Below are positions 44,111 to 55,806 of a DNA stretch of 64,000 bases, piece by piece. Every line of letters begins with the position of its first letter. Position 1 is the stretch's first letter. The stretch spans positions 4,402,001 through 4,466,000 of the forward strand of contig JADILM010000001.1 in the NCBI GenBank assembly GCA_016617785.1, written 5' to 3'. Under the pieces are notes generated by a model. The model saw only the letters and a program-made list of their open reading frames with translations, made no database searches and was not told the origin of the DNA. A program made the translations under genes and the position numbers. The stretch is from Sporobolomyces roseus (lineage: Eukaryota; Basidiomycota; Microbotryomycetes; Sporidiobolales; Sporidiobolaceae).

Positions 44111-44626
44111 GTGTGGTCGTTTTCGAGGGACGAACGAGGAAGTGAGAGGGGAGAAGGAAGTGGGAGGGGAGAAGGACGGAAAGAGGTGGGTTTCGTGGTT
44201 CCTTCGGCGGAGGATCCGGAGATTCGGTGGAATCAGCTCGAGGTGGGAGAGATAAGAAGTAGAGGCCATAGACTGGCTGGAGCATGAGTAGAGTATAGCG
44301 AGAGGAAGAGAAGAGATTTTCGGGATTTGTGGACAGAAGGAAAGGGTAGAATCGGAGAGGGAGATGTATATCTTGAATGCGAGGTCGTTCTATGCAGGGA
44401 TTGACGAAGGGAGTGGAAGAGCAATAGCGATAAGTGGGGAGGAAGAAAGCTCGTTGAGGAGAAAGGTCGTAGATCCGGGCGTTCTTTTCCATCTGTCCCA
44501 TCGACAACCGTCTTTATTCGAGCTGTGAAATACTCCGAAAACTTGAGCTTGCGCACTACGACGAATGAATGCTCAGAAATCAAGAAGTAGCTCACCTCTC
44601 CTCAGTTTGATTAGATTCTGCTCCTT
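44111..44626. other. Spacer between MSHP b1 and Myb copy B
   Basis: These 516 bp hold no gene that I can support. The MSHP upstream element is at 44191-44228. The part beyond is less similar to arm A than the flanking genes are. Confidence 0.45.
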
Positions 44627-45024
44627 TCATCTTCCGATCAATTCCCAACATATCACTACCTGACCTCTATACAGTCCAGATGACGGAAGTTTGACTGTGT
44701 CACGTGGAAGAACTCAACATCAGCTCGTGTTCAACAGGTGAGAGAGAACTGCGAAAACTGACCATTCTCGAAACCCTGTGGAACAGGTTCTCCCGCTCTG
44801 ATCAATTTCTTCTTGATGTTGATCGCTTTATCCTTCAATGCGACAGTGGTCCTGCTCTTGAACATATTCGATTCTGTTCCTTCTGCACCGTGAAGTCGGA
44901 TAAACAACGACCAATTCGGACCATGCGTTTCGACTAGCTTGTGAAGGAGTCGAGTCTCCTCTGGTTCCCAAGGTAGTCGTACTCTTGTATTAGCTCGTTG
45001 TGATTGACGGTAGAGATTCGCCAT
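44627..45024 (-). CDS. Small telobox-like Myb protein, copy B
   Basis: Exons (minus) 45024-44763 and 44694-44627 give 109 residues: MANLYRQSQRANTRVRLPWE, LLHKLVETHGPNWSLFIRLHG, then RTTVALKDKAINIKKKL. Exon lengths (262 and 68 nt) equal those of copy A. Exon 2 encodes VKLPSSGLYRGQVVICWELIGR, matching copy A with mostly third-position changes, which suggests that both have been kept as protein. It starts 156 bp from the divergent muskelin gene. Confidence 0.78.
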
Positions 45025-45179
45025 TGTTTGAGAATTGTTGGATGAAAAAGTGAAATCAGCGAGGGAGTGACGAGGGCGGGTCTGAATAACTTGAGCGGGA
45101 TCTATAGCGGTCTAGGAGCTGCTGAGAGTGGTCAAGAGCTAGTTCTGAGGTAGTCGATTGAAAGGTAAGAGTCGATAAG

Positions 45180-48100
45180 ATGGGTTCGCTTTCTTTTCGC
45201 TCTCCCCAATCACTCGCTCTGGCTATTCGGATGGCTGATGACTTGCCAACACTCCTCAAGTCCCTCTTGAGCTCCCCATTACAGCGAATACCATACACGT
45301 CCGTTTCCATCTCCCTTTCCCTTGATCGGCTCCACATCACTCACTTATTCCCTCTCCCTCACAGAGTTCACTCCTGTTCTGGTTCTCACTCTTCTTTCCC
45401 ACCAGAGAATATCTCGAAAGATGTGATCAACTCGAAAGGTGATGGTCAAGAAGAATTGAGTCGATGGAGTTCACCGACTCCTGAGGAGAGGAAGAAGGAG
45501 AGGAGGTTACAAGCGATGGGAAAGGGTGCGAGTGGTGTCAAGGTGAGAGGGAGGGCGGAGAGTGAATGGATTCAAGTAGAATTGGACGAGGTTAGTTTAG
45601 TTAAAATCGTCGGATTCGGGAAAAGTGGAAAAGGTTCGTTCTGCTACTCCTTGATCACATCCCCATTTATCGAGAGATTGGATGAACTGACGTGAGGAAA
45701 TGAGCATCGAACAGCTCATCCTTGTAACTTGATCGATTTCTCAGTTTTGGGAGGATTGGATCCGGATCCTTCAAAAATGGAGACGTTATTGGCAGAGGGA
45801 ACGCTCAAGCATGATGGGAACACTGAGAAAGTAAAGATAAATCACGAGATTGAGGACGAAGGAAGGGAATCTACTGTGAGTTTGCGACGATTCCTCGATT
45901 TCCTTAATCACCTCCTTCGCCGTGCTCTCTCCCTTTTCTTTCCATGGTGATCTTCTCTACGCCGTTCTGACTCGCTGACTCAATCTATCGTCGATGTAGG
46001 TGATACCTCTGAAGTACCTTCGGATTGAATGTCATGAAGCAGCTTCTCCAAACTACAGTATTTCAATCTGGTATGTTTTTGCTCTCATTTGTCGCCTCGT
46101 CATTCTTTCCCTCTGGCCCCTACTTCCAGTTGCCACCCATACCTCTCTGTACGACGCATACTGATCATCGTCAATCCTTCCTCCCAGGCATTTATTCCTC
46201 GAAGGCCACCTCCTCTCTCCTCTCTTTCAATCCCACCTCGTCTCGCTCTATTCTCACCACAACACTCTCACTACCTCCCATCTCATCCTCTCCCACCTTC
46301 GCCGAACCGGTTCACTCAAAGCATTCGAAACCTACCTATCCTCCCTACCCTCAAACATCAAAGGAAACTTTGAGAATCCACTCATTAGCGAATTGCATCG
46401 AATCCTAGTCGTCGAAGGAGATTTCGAAGGATCCGAGAAGATTCTGAAGCGGTGTTTGGACGGAGGGTTATTGAGGGAATGGTCAGCTACTACTCAGAAG
46501 GGAGGACGAAGGAAAGGATTGACTACGGCTCGATGGGAGAGATTGGATAGTTTACTTCCTTTTGGCTCGGGTCCAGGTCCTCGAGGTGGACATCAAATGG
46601 TGAGAGTTGGAAGGAAGCTCGTTTTGTTCGGAGGATGGGACGGGAAACGAGATTTAGGGGATCTTTGGGAATGGGAGCTACCGAGAGCGAGTTCTGGCGA
46701 GGGAGATAATGGGGCGAGTGAGGGAGGTTGGAGGTGTGTTATGAGTGGGGAGGAAGGGGGAGATGGGGAGAAGAGACCGGGGAAAAGGAGTTGTCATCAA
46801 TTGGCGGTCGATGAGAAGGAGGGGTGGGTTTATTTGTTAGGTGCTAGAAGGGATGATGAGGAGGAGGAAGATGATGAGAGGGAAGAGAGAGGAGCGATCG
46901 TGGTCCCCGAGAATTGGGATGAAGAACCTTCGGCGAGCAGCTCGAATGGAGCTGGTGGAGGAGACGCGATGGAGATTGAGGAGGGCGGAGGAGAAGGTGG
47001 TGAGAGGCGAGCGAAGAGACGGAAAGGAACCAAAGTGGATAGGTGGAAGAGTGACTTTTGGAGATACAAGGCAGTCGGGCCGGGAAGAGGGAAATGGGAA
47101 TTAATCAGTCAAGATACACGAAACGATGGAGGTCCAGCTTTACTGTGCGTCTCGCTCCGCTCTCTGATACTTCTCTGATCTTCAAGACTGATGTAGCTCG
47201 AGCTGAGCCTCTCACAGATTCGATCATGCGATGGTCGTGGATTCGGCAAATCAGCGACTTTTCGTCTTTGGAGGTAAATGGCAACCTTACGAGGGAGCAG
47301 ATGCTGTTGTGGAAGACCCGTCATCAAGACTACCTCCATCGAGTACTGCTCAAGGTTCTCAGTATTCTGGGATGTATTGCTACGATATTCGACAAAAGAA
47401 ATGGACTCATCTGTTGTGGGTCACCCTCTCTTTCTCTCTATGTCGCGCTCAACTGATGCGGCTTCCTCTGGTCGATGCAGCGGCGATCCCTCTTCGAGCT
47501 CGACTCCAGCTAGTTTCCTCACCGATCGATTACTCCCTCGAGCTGGACACTCAATGATACTCGATCCGTCAGGGCGAACCCCTACGATCTATATCTACGG
47601 TGGTCAACGAGATACTCGATACGAGAACGACTTCTGGGCTATTCGATTAGCTTCCCCTCGCGGCGAAGGATCATTCGATATCGAAGAGGAAGAGGAAGAA
47701 GTCGACGATGTGGAAGGTAGAGAGCTCGAGCAACTATGGAGACAAGGTGCAGTGATCGATGCGCCGAGAAGAGCAATTGCAAGATCCCTCATCGACGCTT
47801 CACTCCTACCTGTTTCTCCTGAGTCTTCTCCTTCTCGCAACTCGTCAACTCCAACCATACTCCAAATTCGCAAAATCACTCTCGACGCGACAAGTTCTTC
47901 TTCTCTTCCTCCAGCAGCTTTCACACCGCGGCTATCCATCACAACTGCAAGATCGCTCACTCTTCTCACTGGTCTGACGAGAGTTGGACAAGGAGCTTCG
48001 ATGGAGGAAGTGCCATTGGAAGGTGTATGGAGGAAAGGTAGAGGAGACTCGAGTGGATGGGAGAAGATCGAGGAATGGGGAGCCGGAAGTGCAAGTCAAG

Positions 48101-48839
48101 GAGGAAATGAAGAGAGGAGACCGAAAAGTCGATTCGCTAGTCAGGTATGCTCCATTCTTCATCCTTCCTCTCGAGTACCTCGACTCACTCATCTTGTTCA
48201 TAGGTCTGCTATGATCCTCTGCGGAACGAGCACTACGTTTTCGGAGGTCACCCTCACGATTCTGCGAATCCCCAAACGAGATTATCGGATTTCTGGAAGT
48301 TGAAGATTGTCGAGTGAGTGAAGTGTATCTTACTAGTGAACAGCGACTGAGTCCTAGTGAATCGGTTTCCTCGCAGTCCGACTCCAGACGAAGCGTTGCG
48401 AATGGCTACCTTCCTGGTTCGAAAACAAAGGTGCGTTTGATCGTGTTCCGTCCAGCTCGTCAATGTCGCTGACCTCGACGCTCCCATCCATCGCAGGTTC
48501 AATGAAATGTGTACCTCAGTTCCGACTCTCCTCGCACTTCAATACCTTCAAAACGACCTTTCATCCGTTGTCGACCACTCTTGCCCTTCCGAATCCACCG
48601 CTTTCCGATCCTGCATGACCGCCCTCCTCTCCGCTCCACCTCAGCACAATGTCGATGTCTCTCTCGACGGTTCTGGAGAGCTACCTTCACTCGACGGGAT
48701 CAAGACCGAAGAAGTCGCGAAATATACAGAACGACACAAACTGTTTGAAGGGTTGATTGAATTCTTCCCTCAAGGTGAACGACAACCCGTCGAGAAATTA
48801 GATCAAGTAGGGAGAATATTGCGAACAGCGAAAAGGTAG
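45180..48839 (+). CDS. MKLN1: Muskelin homolog, kelch-repeat subunit of a CTLH/GID-type ubiquitin ligase
   Basis: Ten exons (45180-45298, 45365-45633, 45715-45875, 46000-46070, 46188-47144, 47218-47415, 47481-48144, 48204-48313, 48377-48430, 48497-48839) give 981 residues. The N-terminal discoidin-like domain is visible as VHSCSGSHSSFPPENI, KIVGFGKSGKAHPCNLIDF and PNYSISIWHLFLEG. A LisH/CTLH-like helical region follows (LVVEGDFEGSEKILKRCL). Kelch repeats: PRGGHQMVRVGRKLVLFGGW, LFDHAMVVDSANQRLFVFGG, AGHSMILDPSG with IYIYGGQ, and HYVFGGH. The muskelin-specific C-terminus is present (FWKLKIVDPTPDEALRMAT, ALQYLQNDLSSVVDHS). A Glu/Asp-rich insert sits between kelch blades. A second in-frame ATG at 45231 would shorten the N-terminus by 17 residues. 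Confidence 0.88.
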
Positions 48840-49048
48840 GAAGGGGTCGAGTTGTAGAGGGTTGCGATGCATTCTTATCATATTGATTTCCGCACTAAAC
48901 AAAGAGATATCTAATGTTGCTACAAAGAGAGAGAGAGACAGACAGCCCGTGGTAGTACATGAAAGATGACGCGAAAGGGATTAGCGTAAATAAGGAAAGG
49001 GTGCAAATAGGTGAGCAGAATGAGAGGAGAATAAGGAGTTCAGAAATT
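48840..49048. other. Convergent 3' region muskelin / GSH1
   Basis: These 209 bp separate two stop codons. No further feature was seen. Confidence 0.4.
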
Positions 49049-52000
49049 CTACTTTGGGGGTTCCATCTTGCCCAATGCGACTCCACAATCGACATCGACT
49101 ACCGCACCGTGTTCGAGAGCTGGTTCTTCCTTGTCGAGTCCATTGACTCCTCCACAGCATTGATTGAACGCGTCTTTCGATTTGTGGTACGATTCCCTCC
49201 ATCCCTCTGGCAGCAACTCGGGTGCAGCGTATTCACCCTTCTCGATCTGATCCATCGTTCTAACCAAATCATAGTTAATCTCCTTCGAAATGACTGAATC
49301 CTTCTTGTAATCCGGGTGAGAGTGAACGAAATTCCTCATCCAAGTTGCGGTAGTGATCAATTCTCCACTCGCTCTTCGTCTGACGAGGTCGAGAGATTTG
49401 TCAAGATTCGTTCGGATTGCTGGAGAGATCTCTAGTCCGTCGAGGTATTGTCGAACTACGCCGAGGAGACCGGGGAAAGAGCGAGAGGGCGAACCATTGA
49501 TGATTTCGTCGATGGAGAATTCATCGTATTCCTCCTCGACTGGACCGAATGATGGTTCTTCGGCGGGAGTAGGTGAAGGAGCACGAGAAGGGGCGTGGGA
49601 AGAGCAGCAAGGAGAAGTGGGAGCATCGAGTGAAGAGGAAGAAGAAGAGGAATCCGAGGTGGAAGTTCGAGAGTGTCCGTTCGTTTGTGCGGGAGTACCA
49701 TTCGAGGTTCCGTTTGAAGTAGTAGGACGTGGCTTGTCGAGAGACGGATCACAACCGTGTCCAGGTTTCGGGTCGAAAAGGTTCTTTCGGAAGTAGAACT
49801 TTTCAGAATTGACAGCATCTCGTCGATGGGCTCGGTGCATGTTCTCGTCGACCTAGGGCAGGAAACGTGAGTCAAGATCCAGCTCGTGAAGAACGAGAAA
49901 CTCACCTTTGAGATTGGGAGGTAAAAGTTCAATCCCTTGCTCATGATAGCTCGAGTGAGGAGAACGATGAAGACAGCGAAAGCAGCGTTCTCGTAATCCG
50001 TTAACTGAACTTCCATCGATCGGAACTCGACTCGCCATCCAATCGGAGATCCTGGTGGTGGAGGCTTGAATCGAACCGTTTGCCAATTTGTCGATTGAAT
50101 GTTCTGTGTTCACAAACCTGACTCAGTTTCCCTGTGCAAGATCACAGACTGAGAACAAGATCGAACGCACCTCGAAATGATCTGAACTCTTCTCGTCATC
50201 TTGCAGCATAGTCTCTTCGAAGATAACGATAGGATCCCGAATGAACAGATGAGCGAAATGAGTAGCGAGTAATCGATCGACTCCTCGTTCGATCAGCTTG
50301 TCTCGGATCTTCTCGTCGATAGGCATGTTGTTGTCGTTGTACTCTGGTCGGTTGTAGATTGTATCGGCGATGTAACAGTCGACGGAATCGTATCGTGATT
50401 TAGGAATGACGAATCGATCTCGCATGAGGGGCTATTAGAAAGGAAGAATTGAGCTTTTGACCAGAGAGGAACGAGTGAAGAACTTCAAACACACCTCGAG
50501 ACCTCGTTCTTGTGGTGTTCGATCATCTACACTCCCAGCAATAACGTCCCATCGACAATCGACATCACTCAACAGCCCTCGGAAGATCGGTGAGGCAGCA
50601 GTCAAAGCGAGCTAAAGCAAAAGTTTTATGAGCTCAAAGCCTTTCGAGATTGTAGAATGGGAACTCGCCATGATAGGACCAACAGGAACGAAAGCATCGT
50701 ACATCCTCCTCGCTTCACTGACACTGCAAGCTTGGAAAGTGATTTGAAGACAGCAGCAACCCATTCCGAATCCCATCGCATCAAGGTAAATATGGTCGTC
50801 TTTCGCTGCACCTTCTCGAGCGTCTGCGCTCAAACGAGGTCTACATCAATACGTGAACAGGAAAATGAAGAGAAACGTCGAACGCACTAGCATCTTCAGG
50901 CCAATCGTTTCTGTCTCGAGGAACAGTCGGATCAACGAATGGTCGCGGGGTGTTCTCATCGACGAAGATGGGCATGTTGATAGCTACTTTCGATCCTCTT
51001 CGTCTTCGGATGTTTGCAGTAAGCGTACTGTTCGACCAGCGACATCGTCAACTCAGTTCCGACGCGAGACTAGAGAGTGAACGAAATTGAGAACGAACGG
51101 GAATCGAACGTGTTGATTGACGACTTCGTCGGGTAAGAATAAACTTCTCGCTACTCCTCCACCTGGTTTGTGGTAAGGATCGGTGAAGACTCCGGGAGCG
51201 CCAAGTCTAGGGAAGGAGGTGAGAGTGAGCGGAACTTCGTGAGGTTTCATTCGAGACTGCGCAAGTTTCCGTCTGTTCAAGCAGACATGGACCTCAACAT
51301 CAGCAAGCGAAGCAGATGCGGTTGAGATTCAATCAGCAACGAACCGGAATCGCATGTTTCCCTCAACAAGCATCAAATCGTCCAAAGTTGCTCCGTAAGG
51401 TTCTCCCGGAGTCGATTCGAGCATGTAACGTCCATATTCGGGATGAAACACAGGGATGCAAGCGCTGTGATGACAAGACGACACAGCGATCAGCCGGCTT
51501 TCTTTGAGATCACTCGACGTCTTCACTCACCTTTTCGTTGGATTCTCAGCTTTTCGCTTCTGTCCGTCACTGTGCAAATCCGCGAGAATTTCTTCTTGCC
51601 TCAACGATAACCTTGCGTTCTTGTCTTCGTCGTCGTAGGAGATGATCATGTATTCGATCTGTCAAGTCCGATGGCGAGAGAAAGCGAGGTCAGCTTCGAA
51701 GGAGGTTGACCAGAATGCAGGCTGCTCAATCCGAATACGTCTGTCTTGTCGTGACTATCCTCACCGTAACAGATATCGTGAGAAATGAACGAAGCGATCC
51801 TTTTCCTTCTTCTTCCTTCAACTCCTCCCCACCTCCACTTGCTCCACCTTCTCTCTCTCTCTTCTCCCTCATTGCAGCGTATTCGATACGCAGAGTAGAG
51901 ATGAAAGGTTAAAGCGTACCTCATCTCCCCACATGAGTCTATCTCCAGTCCTATCTTTCAACTTTTCCCACACGCTCAAAAACTGTTCAATCCCATGTTC

Positions 52001-52069
52001 CCTCACATAATCCGCATGCTTCTTCGCTTCTGACCAAGGTAATGGAGTTCCTAGAGCTAGTAATCCCAT
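49049..52069 (-). CDS. GSH1: Glutamate-cysteine ligase (gamma-glutamylcysteine synthetase)
   Basis: This is the rate-limiting first enzyme of glutathione synthesis, joining glutamate to cysteine with ATP in the cytosol. Ten exons (52069-51920, 51658-51531, 51464-51345, 51272-51099, 51027-50888, 50823-50669, 50611-50495, 50431-50171, 50103-49906, 49852-49049) give 748 residues. Signatures: [146 protein letters not shown] and [17 protein letters not shown] Ser/Thr/Pro-rich insert of about 70 residues follows the last of these, as in fungal enzymes. The intron 50612-50668 has a GC-AG boundary. Confidence 0.95.
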
Positions 52070-52677
52070 CTTGCTGGTTCAGGGTTTGAGGGGAGGGAGA
52101 TTGGAGAGGAATCGGCGAGAGAAGAGAAGGAAGCGAGATTGAACGAGAAGTCCTCCAAAGGTGCCGATCAAACTATCAGGCGAGTTGTGAGCTGTTACTG
52201 AGGAATTATCGGGCCGTAGATAGGTCTAGCTTGTGGATTGAGGGAATTGGAAGCTGCTGAGAAATGTCGCAATTTCGGATGGAGAAGAAGTTCGGGATCC
52301 TCCTCAATCGAATGGAACCGCTGCCGAGTGGGTGCGTTGAACTGATGCAGCGGAGTAGAGTGGATGGAGCAAGTCGAGAAGCAAAGCGAGATGGTGAGGA
52401 GAAGATGAGCAATCTGGTGAAAGATTTCTCAGCAACTGCATGTTCGACGGCTCGTACCCGATCGTCCCGATCACAACAAGTCTCTCTCTCTTCTGAACCC
52501 GTGAGAAGCAAACGAGCATTGTTACTATATCAGAGAGAAGAACGAGAGAAAGGGGTAAAAACGATATATGCGAGAGTTGCGTAAAAAAAAATCGAAAAAT
52601 CAACGAAAACATTTCCCCAAGTCCAAAGATCAAAAACAACCATTCCTCATACATTTTGCAAGCAGGGGTTCACTGAT
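52070..52677. promoter_or_regulatory. GSH1 promoter and RRM-gene 3' flank
   Basis: These 608 bp lie upstream of GSH1. A long A tract (about 52585-52595) is near the RRM gene end. I looked for Yap1-type TTACTAA sites but found none I would assert. Confidence 0.4.
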
Positions 52678-55346
52678 CTATCTCCCACCCATCATCCACC
52701 TAGGTGAGAAAGGATTGACGTTGTCCTCTTCTTCCGGTACTGCGAGTGAAGCGGGTCTGAGAGATCCTTCTGGAAGTTGTCCATCTGTTTTCGAACGTTT
52801 CGCTGGAGGTGGTGGAGGTGGAGGAGGAGCTGGTCGAGTTCTACTTCCGTTGATGAGTGGAGTTGAACCTCCTCCGTTCGTAGCTGCAGGGTACATCGGA
52901 TCGTAACCTCCCGTAGTCGATCCAGCTGGATCATAAGGATTGTATCCTTCTTGAGGCATTCCAACGACATGTTGTTGACCATTATTCCCACCACCATTCG
53001 CAACTTTCTCTTGTAACCTCTCGTAAGCCATTTCTCGTTCGATTTTCTTCCTGATTCCGATTTGGTCGACTTCGGCTCGGATTGGTTCGTTCTTGACGAT
53101 CAAACCGTTCAACTCGTTTGCGGCCCAACGGAGTTCAGTCTCGTAGCGGAGTTCGACGCGGACAGAGAGGTCTCCGGTACGACCGTAGGAACGTGAAACT
53201 CGCAATCCGGCGAAAGACCCGATCGTCGAAATGAGGAAATCGCTGACTGTAAGTCTTTCTTCAACTCAGTCTGTGATTCGACAGCTGAAGTATGTCAGAG
53301 AGAAGCTCACCATCGCGATATTCCCAATTCGAAGGGAAGCCAAGGAGAGTGAGTGAGAAGAGCCATCGATGAGCCAATTCGTTGACATGTCTGTGAACCC
53401 ATTGATCTTACCCATTCAGTCAGGGAGCATGAATGAGTGATGACATTAGCGACTCACTCGAGTTGCAGGAGATGGCCTGAGTAGACTTGACCGTGAAGAG
53501 CTTTGATTGCGAAATCGGCTGTGATCGAATCGGGATGTTGAACGAAGCTAGACAATCTCCGCTCCTCCCTATCAGTACGAAGCATACGGTTGATAGTAGA
53601 ATGAGAGATTGACTAACGCGAAAGCGTGACTCCCGTCAGGACTATTCTTCACCCTCAAAACCCTCGCTTTCACTTTCGCCTTTTCACTGAAAATCCTCCC
53701 AACCTCATCTTCCGAGATCCCAAACGGCAATCCTCCCAAGAAGACACGACGAGCCAACTCTGCAGCGGTAAAGATGTAGGGTACGCGAGGACGAGGGAAG
53801 AATCGACCTTGGAAAGGCATCGGGCCTGGATGAGAAAAGTTTCCAACTGGACCTCCTCCTCCATTGTTGTTTCCGTTGTTGTATCCTCCTCCTCCTCCAG
53901 CTCCAGCTCGATCAGCGTCTCGACCACTGTAGATAGGTCCTCGTTCTCCTTCAGGTCTAGCTCCACCCGAGAATCCCATAGAGTATCTTTCTCCTCCATT
54001 CGCACCATTGCCATTCGATCCATTAGCAGGTTCGACCGCTACATGAGCTTCGACAGGTTTCCCTTCACTCGAGTAGATCTTCAATTCCAAAGGTCTGACT
54101 CCTCCAGGTGCGATTTTCCCAACTTTGACAGCGTAAGCATGTTGAGCAGCGACGAGACTCTTGAAAGTGATTAAACCCCAAGAAGAATCGTTCGTTTGAT
54201 CTTGTACGGAAGCTTCGATGACTCCACTCAAATCGGAGAAGAGGTTGGAGAGATCTTGATCAGTGTAACGAATTGGAAGGTTATCGATTCGAAGGTGAGC
54301 GCGAGCGGTCGAGGAAGAATCGGGAGTTTCGGAAGCTCGACCCTTCCCTTTGTCGATCTTGCGATATGAAGCGGGAGAAGAATCGGCAGGGTTCGAAGGG
54401 TAGAGAGGTTCGTCGATGGGTTCGTCTTTCGGGAGAACGGGGGAAGGTGAACGAGATTCTGTGAGGTCGATGAAACCGAGGTGAGGTTCTGCGATGGGTG
54501 GGAGAGTACCTTCACGATCACGTTCGGGGAAGTTGCCGAATTGAGGTTCTTCGATAGGAGGGAGAGTACTTTCGCGATCGGGTTTGTAGTAAGGTGAAGA
54601 AGGGAAAGCGTAATTGCCGGAAGTACCGGCACCAAGAGGAGTGTAGCGACTAGGGAGGGAGTTTGAGCGACCATTCGAGGTTCCGGCGAGGGGAAGAGAG
54701 TGAGAACGTTGACCGCGAGGAGAATCGGCGTATCCAAATTGAGATTGATGAGGAGGAAGGTTCTGCGAGATCCATTGTTCGGCTTCCTCGTCCGTCGCAG
54801 CGAGAAGGTATGCGGCGTCTTTCTCTGTTTGGTAGAGCGAGGTTAGTCACAGATATCACGCTGAGAAAATGAAAAGCGAAGGGAAACGAACCCTCTTCAT
54901 TTTCGGGATCAGTCTTAGTTTCGACCATCTCGATTGCCCAAGGTCGAATCAGTTCCAGCCAGATTGCGTCGTCTCCTGAAGGTAGTTCGGCACCTTTCGC
55001 TCGCAAGACTCGAACAATCAAGTTGCGGTTTCGAGTTTGAGTTTCTTTCGAAGCGGCGGCAACGAGAGGAGTCATGGTCGTGGCGCTGTCTGTAGATGAT
55101 ACAGGGCGATATCAGCTTATCTCCTCGTGGACACGGATCTCGAGAAGGGGGGGGGAACTTACGACCATCGTTGATATTCTCCAACCAACCTTTCTCTTCC
55201 AGCCTCTTGATCCAAAACACCACTTGATACAAATCTTCATCTGTGACTGCTTGTACCAATCGATCTACGAGATCCTGTTCCGTGAACAAGTCCAAGCCAA
55301 AGTCTCCTTGTTCCCCTCCTTCGATTTCTTCTTGAGAGCCATTCAT
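52678..55346 (-). CDS. Two-RRM RNA-binding protein, uncharacterised
   Basis: Exons (minus) 55346-55163, 55089-54892, 54824-53618, 53547-53458, 53390-53311 and 53246-52678 give 775 residues. The N-terminal 130 residues are helical (TEQDLVDRLVQAVTDEDLYQ, RNRNLIVRVLRAKG). After a Ser/Pro linker comes RRM1 (AHLRIDNLPIRYTDQDLSN...WGLITFKSLVAAQHAY), a Gly/Asn-rich linker, and RRM2 (RRVFLGGLPFGISEDEVGRIF...AFAFVQHPDSITADFAIKAL). A further alpha/beta segment follows (FAGLRVSRSYGRTGDLSVRV), then a Pro-rich C-terminus with eight or nine consecutive Pro and a basic KRSKT. It presumably binds mRNA in nucleus or cytoplasm. I do not recognise a named ortholog. Intron 53548-53617 interrupts RRM2 and restores it exactly when spliced. 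Confidence 0.82.
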
Positions 55347-55806
55347 GCTGATCTGAGTAGCTCTAGAGGTAGATATAGGTTCGGTAATGATCCGAGCCTC
55401 TTTGATATTCGCTAGAGGGGATGCCGGTGGAGCAGGAGTCGATTCGAGATGAGGAAGATAGGAGGTGAATTTAAGGGAACGTCGTAGACCGAGAGGGGGG
55501 AGACTTGACTACGCTAGGTAGTCTCAAACGATAGTTTCGATCAGCTCAAAGCCCTTTTTGGCGTATCTTGAGGAAACGAAAGTGTTGGAAGAGAGAAGAA
55601 AGGGGAAGAAGGAAAGAAGTTAGGGGTTCGCTCGCTGTTCTCTGTGAAACTCTCGAGACTGCAAGCTTGTACACAATATGATCACACACAACTTAACAAT
55701 TTTGAGCACATTCAAGCGACGTCGTTGTCGAGGGAGAAAAGCGAGTTTGTTTCTTCCTCTCTTACCTCTCACTCTCGAAACTGCTCTGAACTCGCTACGA
55801 CTCGAG
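55347..55806. promoter_or_regulatory. Divergent region RRM gene / F-box E
   Basis: These 460 bp lie between divergent starts. No similarity to the conserved promoter of the other two F-box genes was noticed. Confidence 0.4.

Larger units (their letters stand above)
39650..45142. repeat. Arm B of the 5.5-kb inverted segmental duplication
   Basis: Arm B carries the same four-gene order as arm A, read on the minus strand. The outer edge at about 45142 lies 38 bp upstream of the muskelin ATG; the inner edge is near 39650. All four genes have counterparts with the same intron positions apart from the middle exons of the ZCC gene. Confidence 0.85.

Noticed and set aside
15518..45142. Cassette as a DNA transposon
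   Set aside because: No transposase-like gene, terminal inverted repeats or target-site duplications were seen at the arm edges. The Myb and zinc-finger genes alone do not support this.
52264..52584. 106-residue open frame on the plus strand in the GSH1 promoter
   Set aside because: No recognisable motif and composition like the surrounding noncoding DNA.
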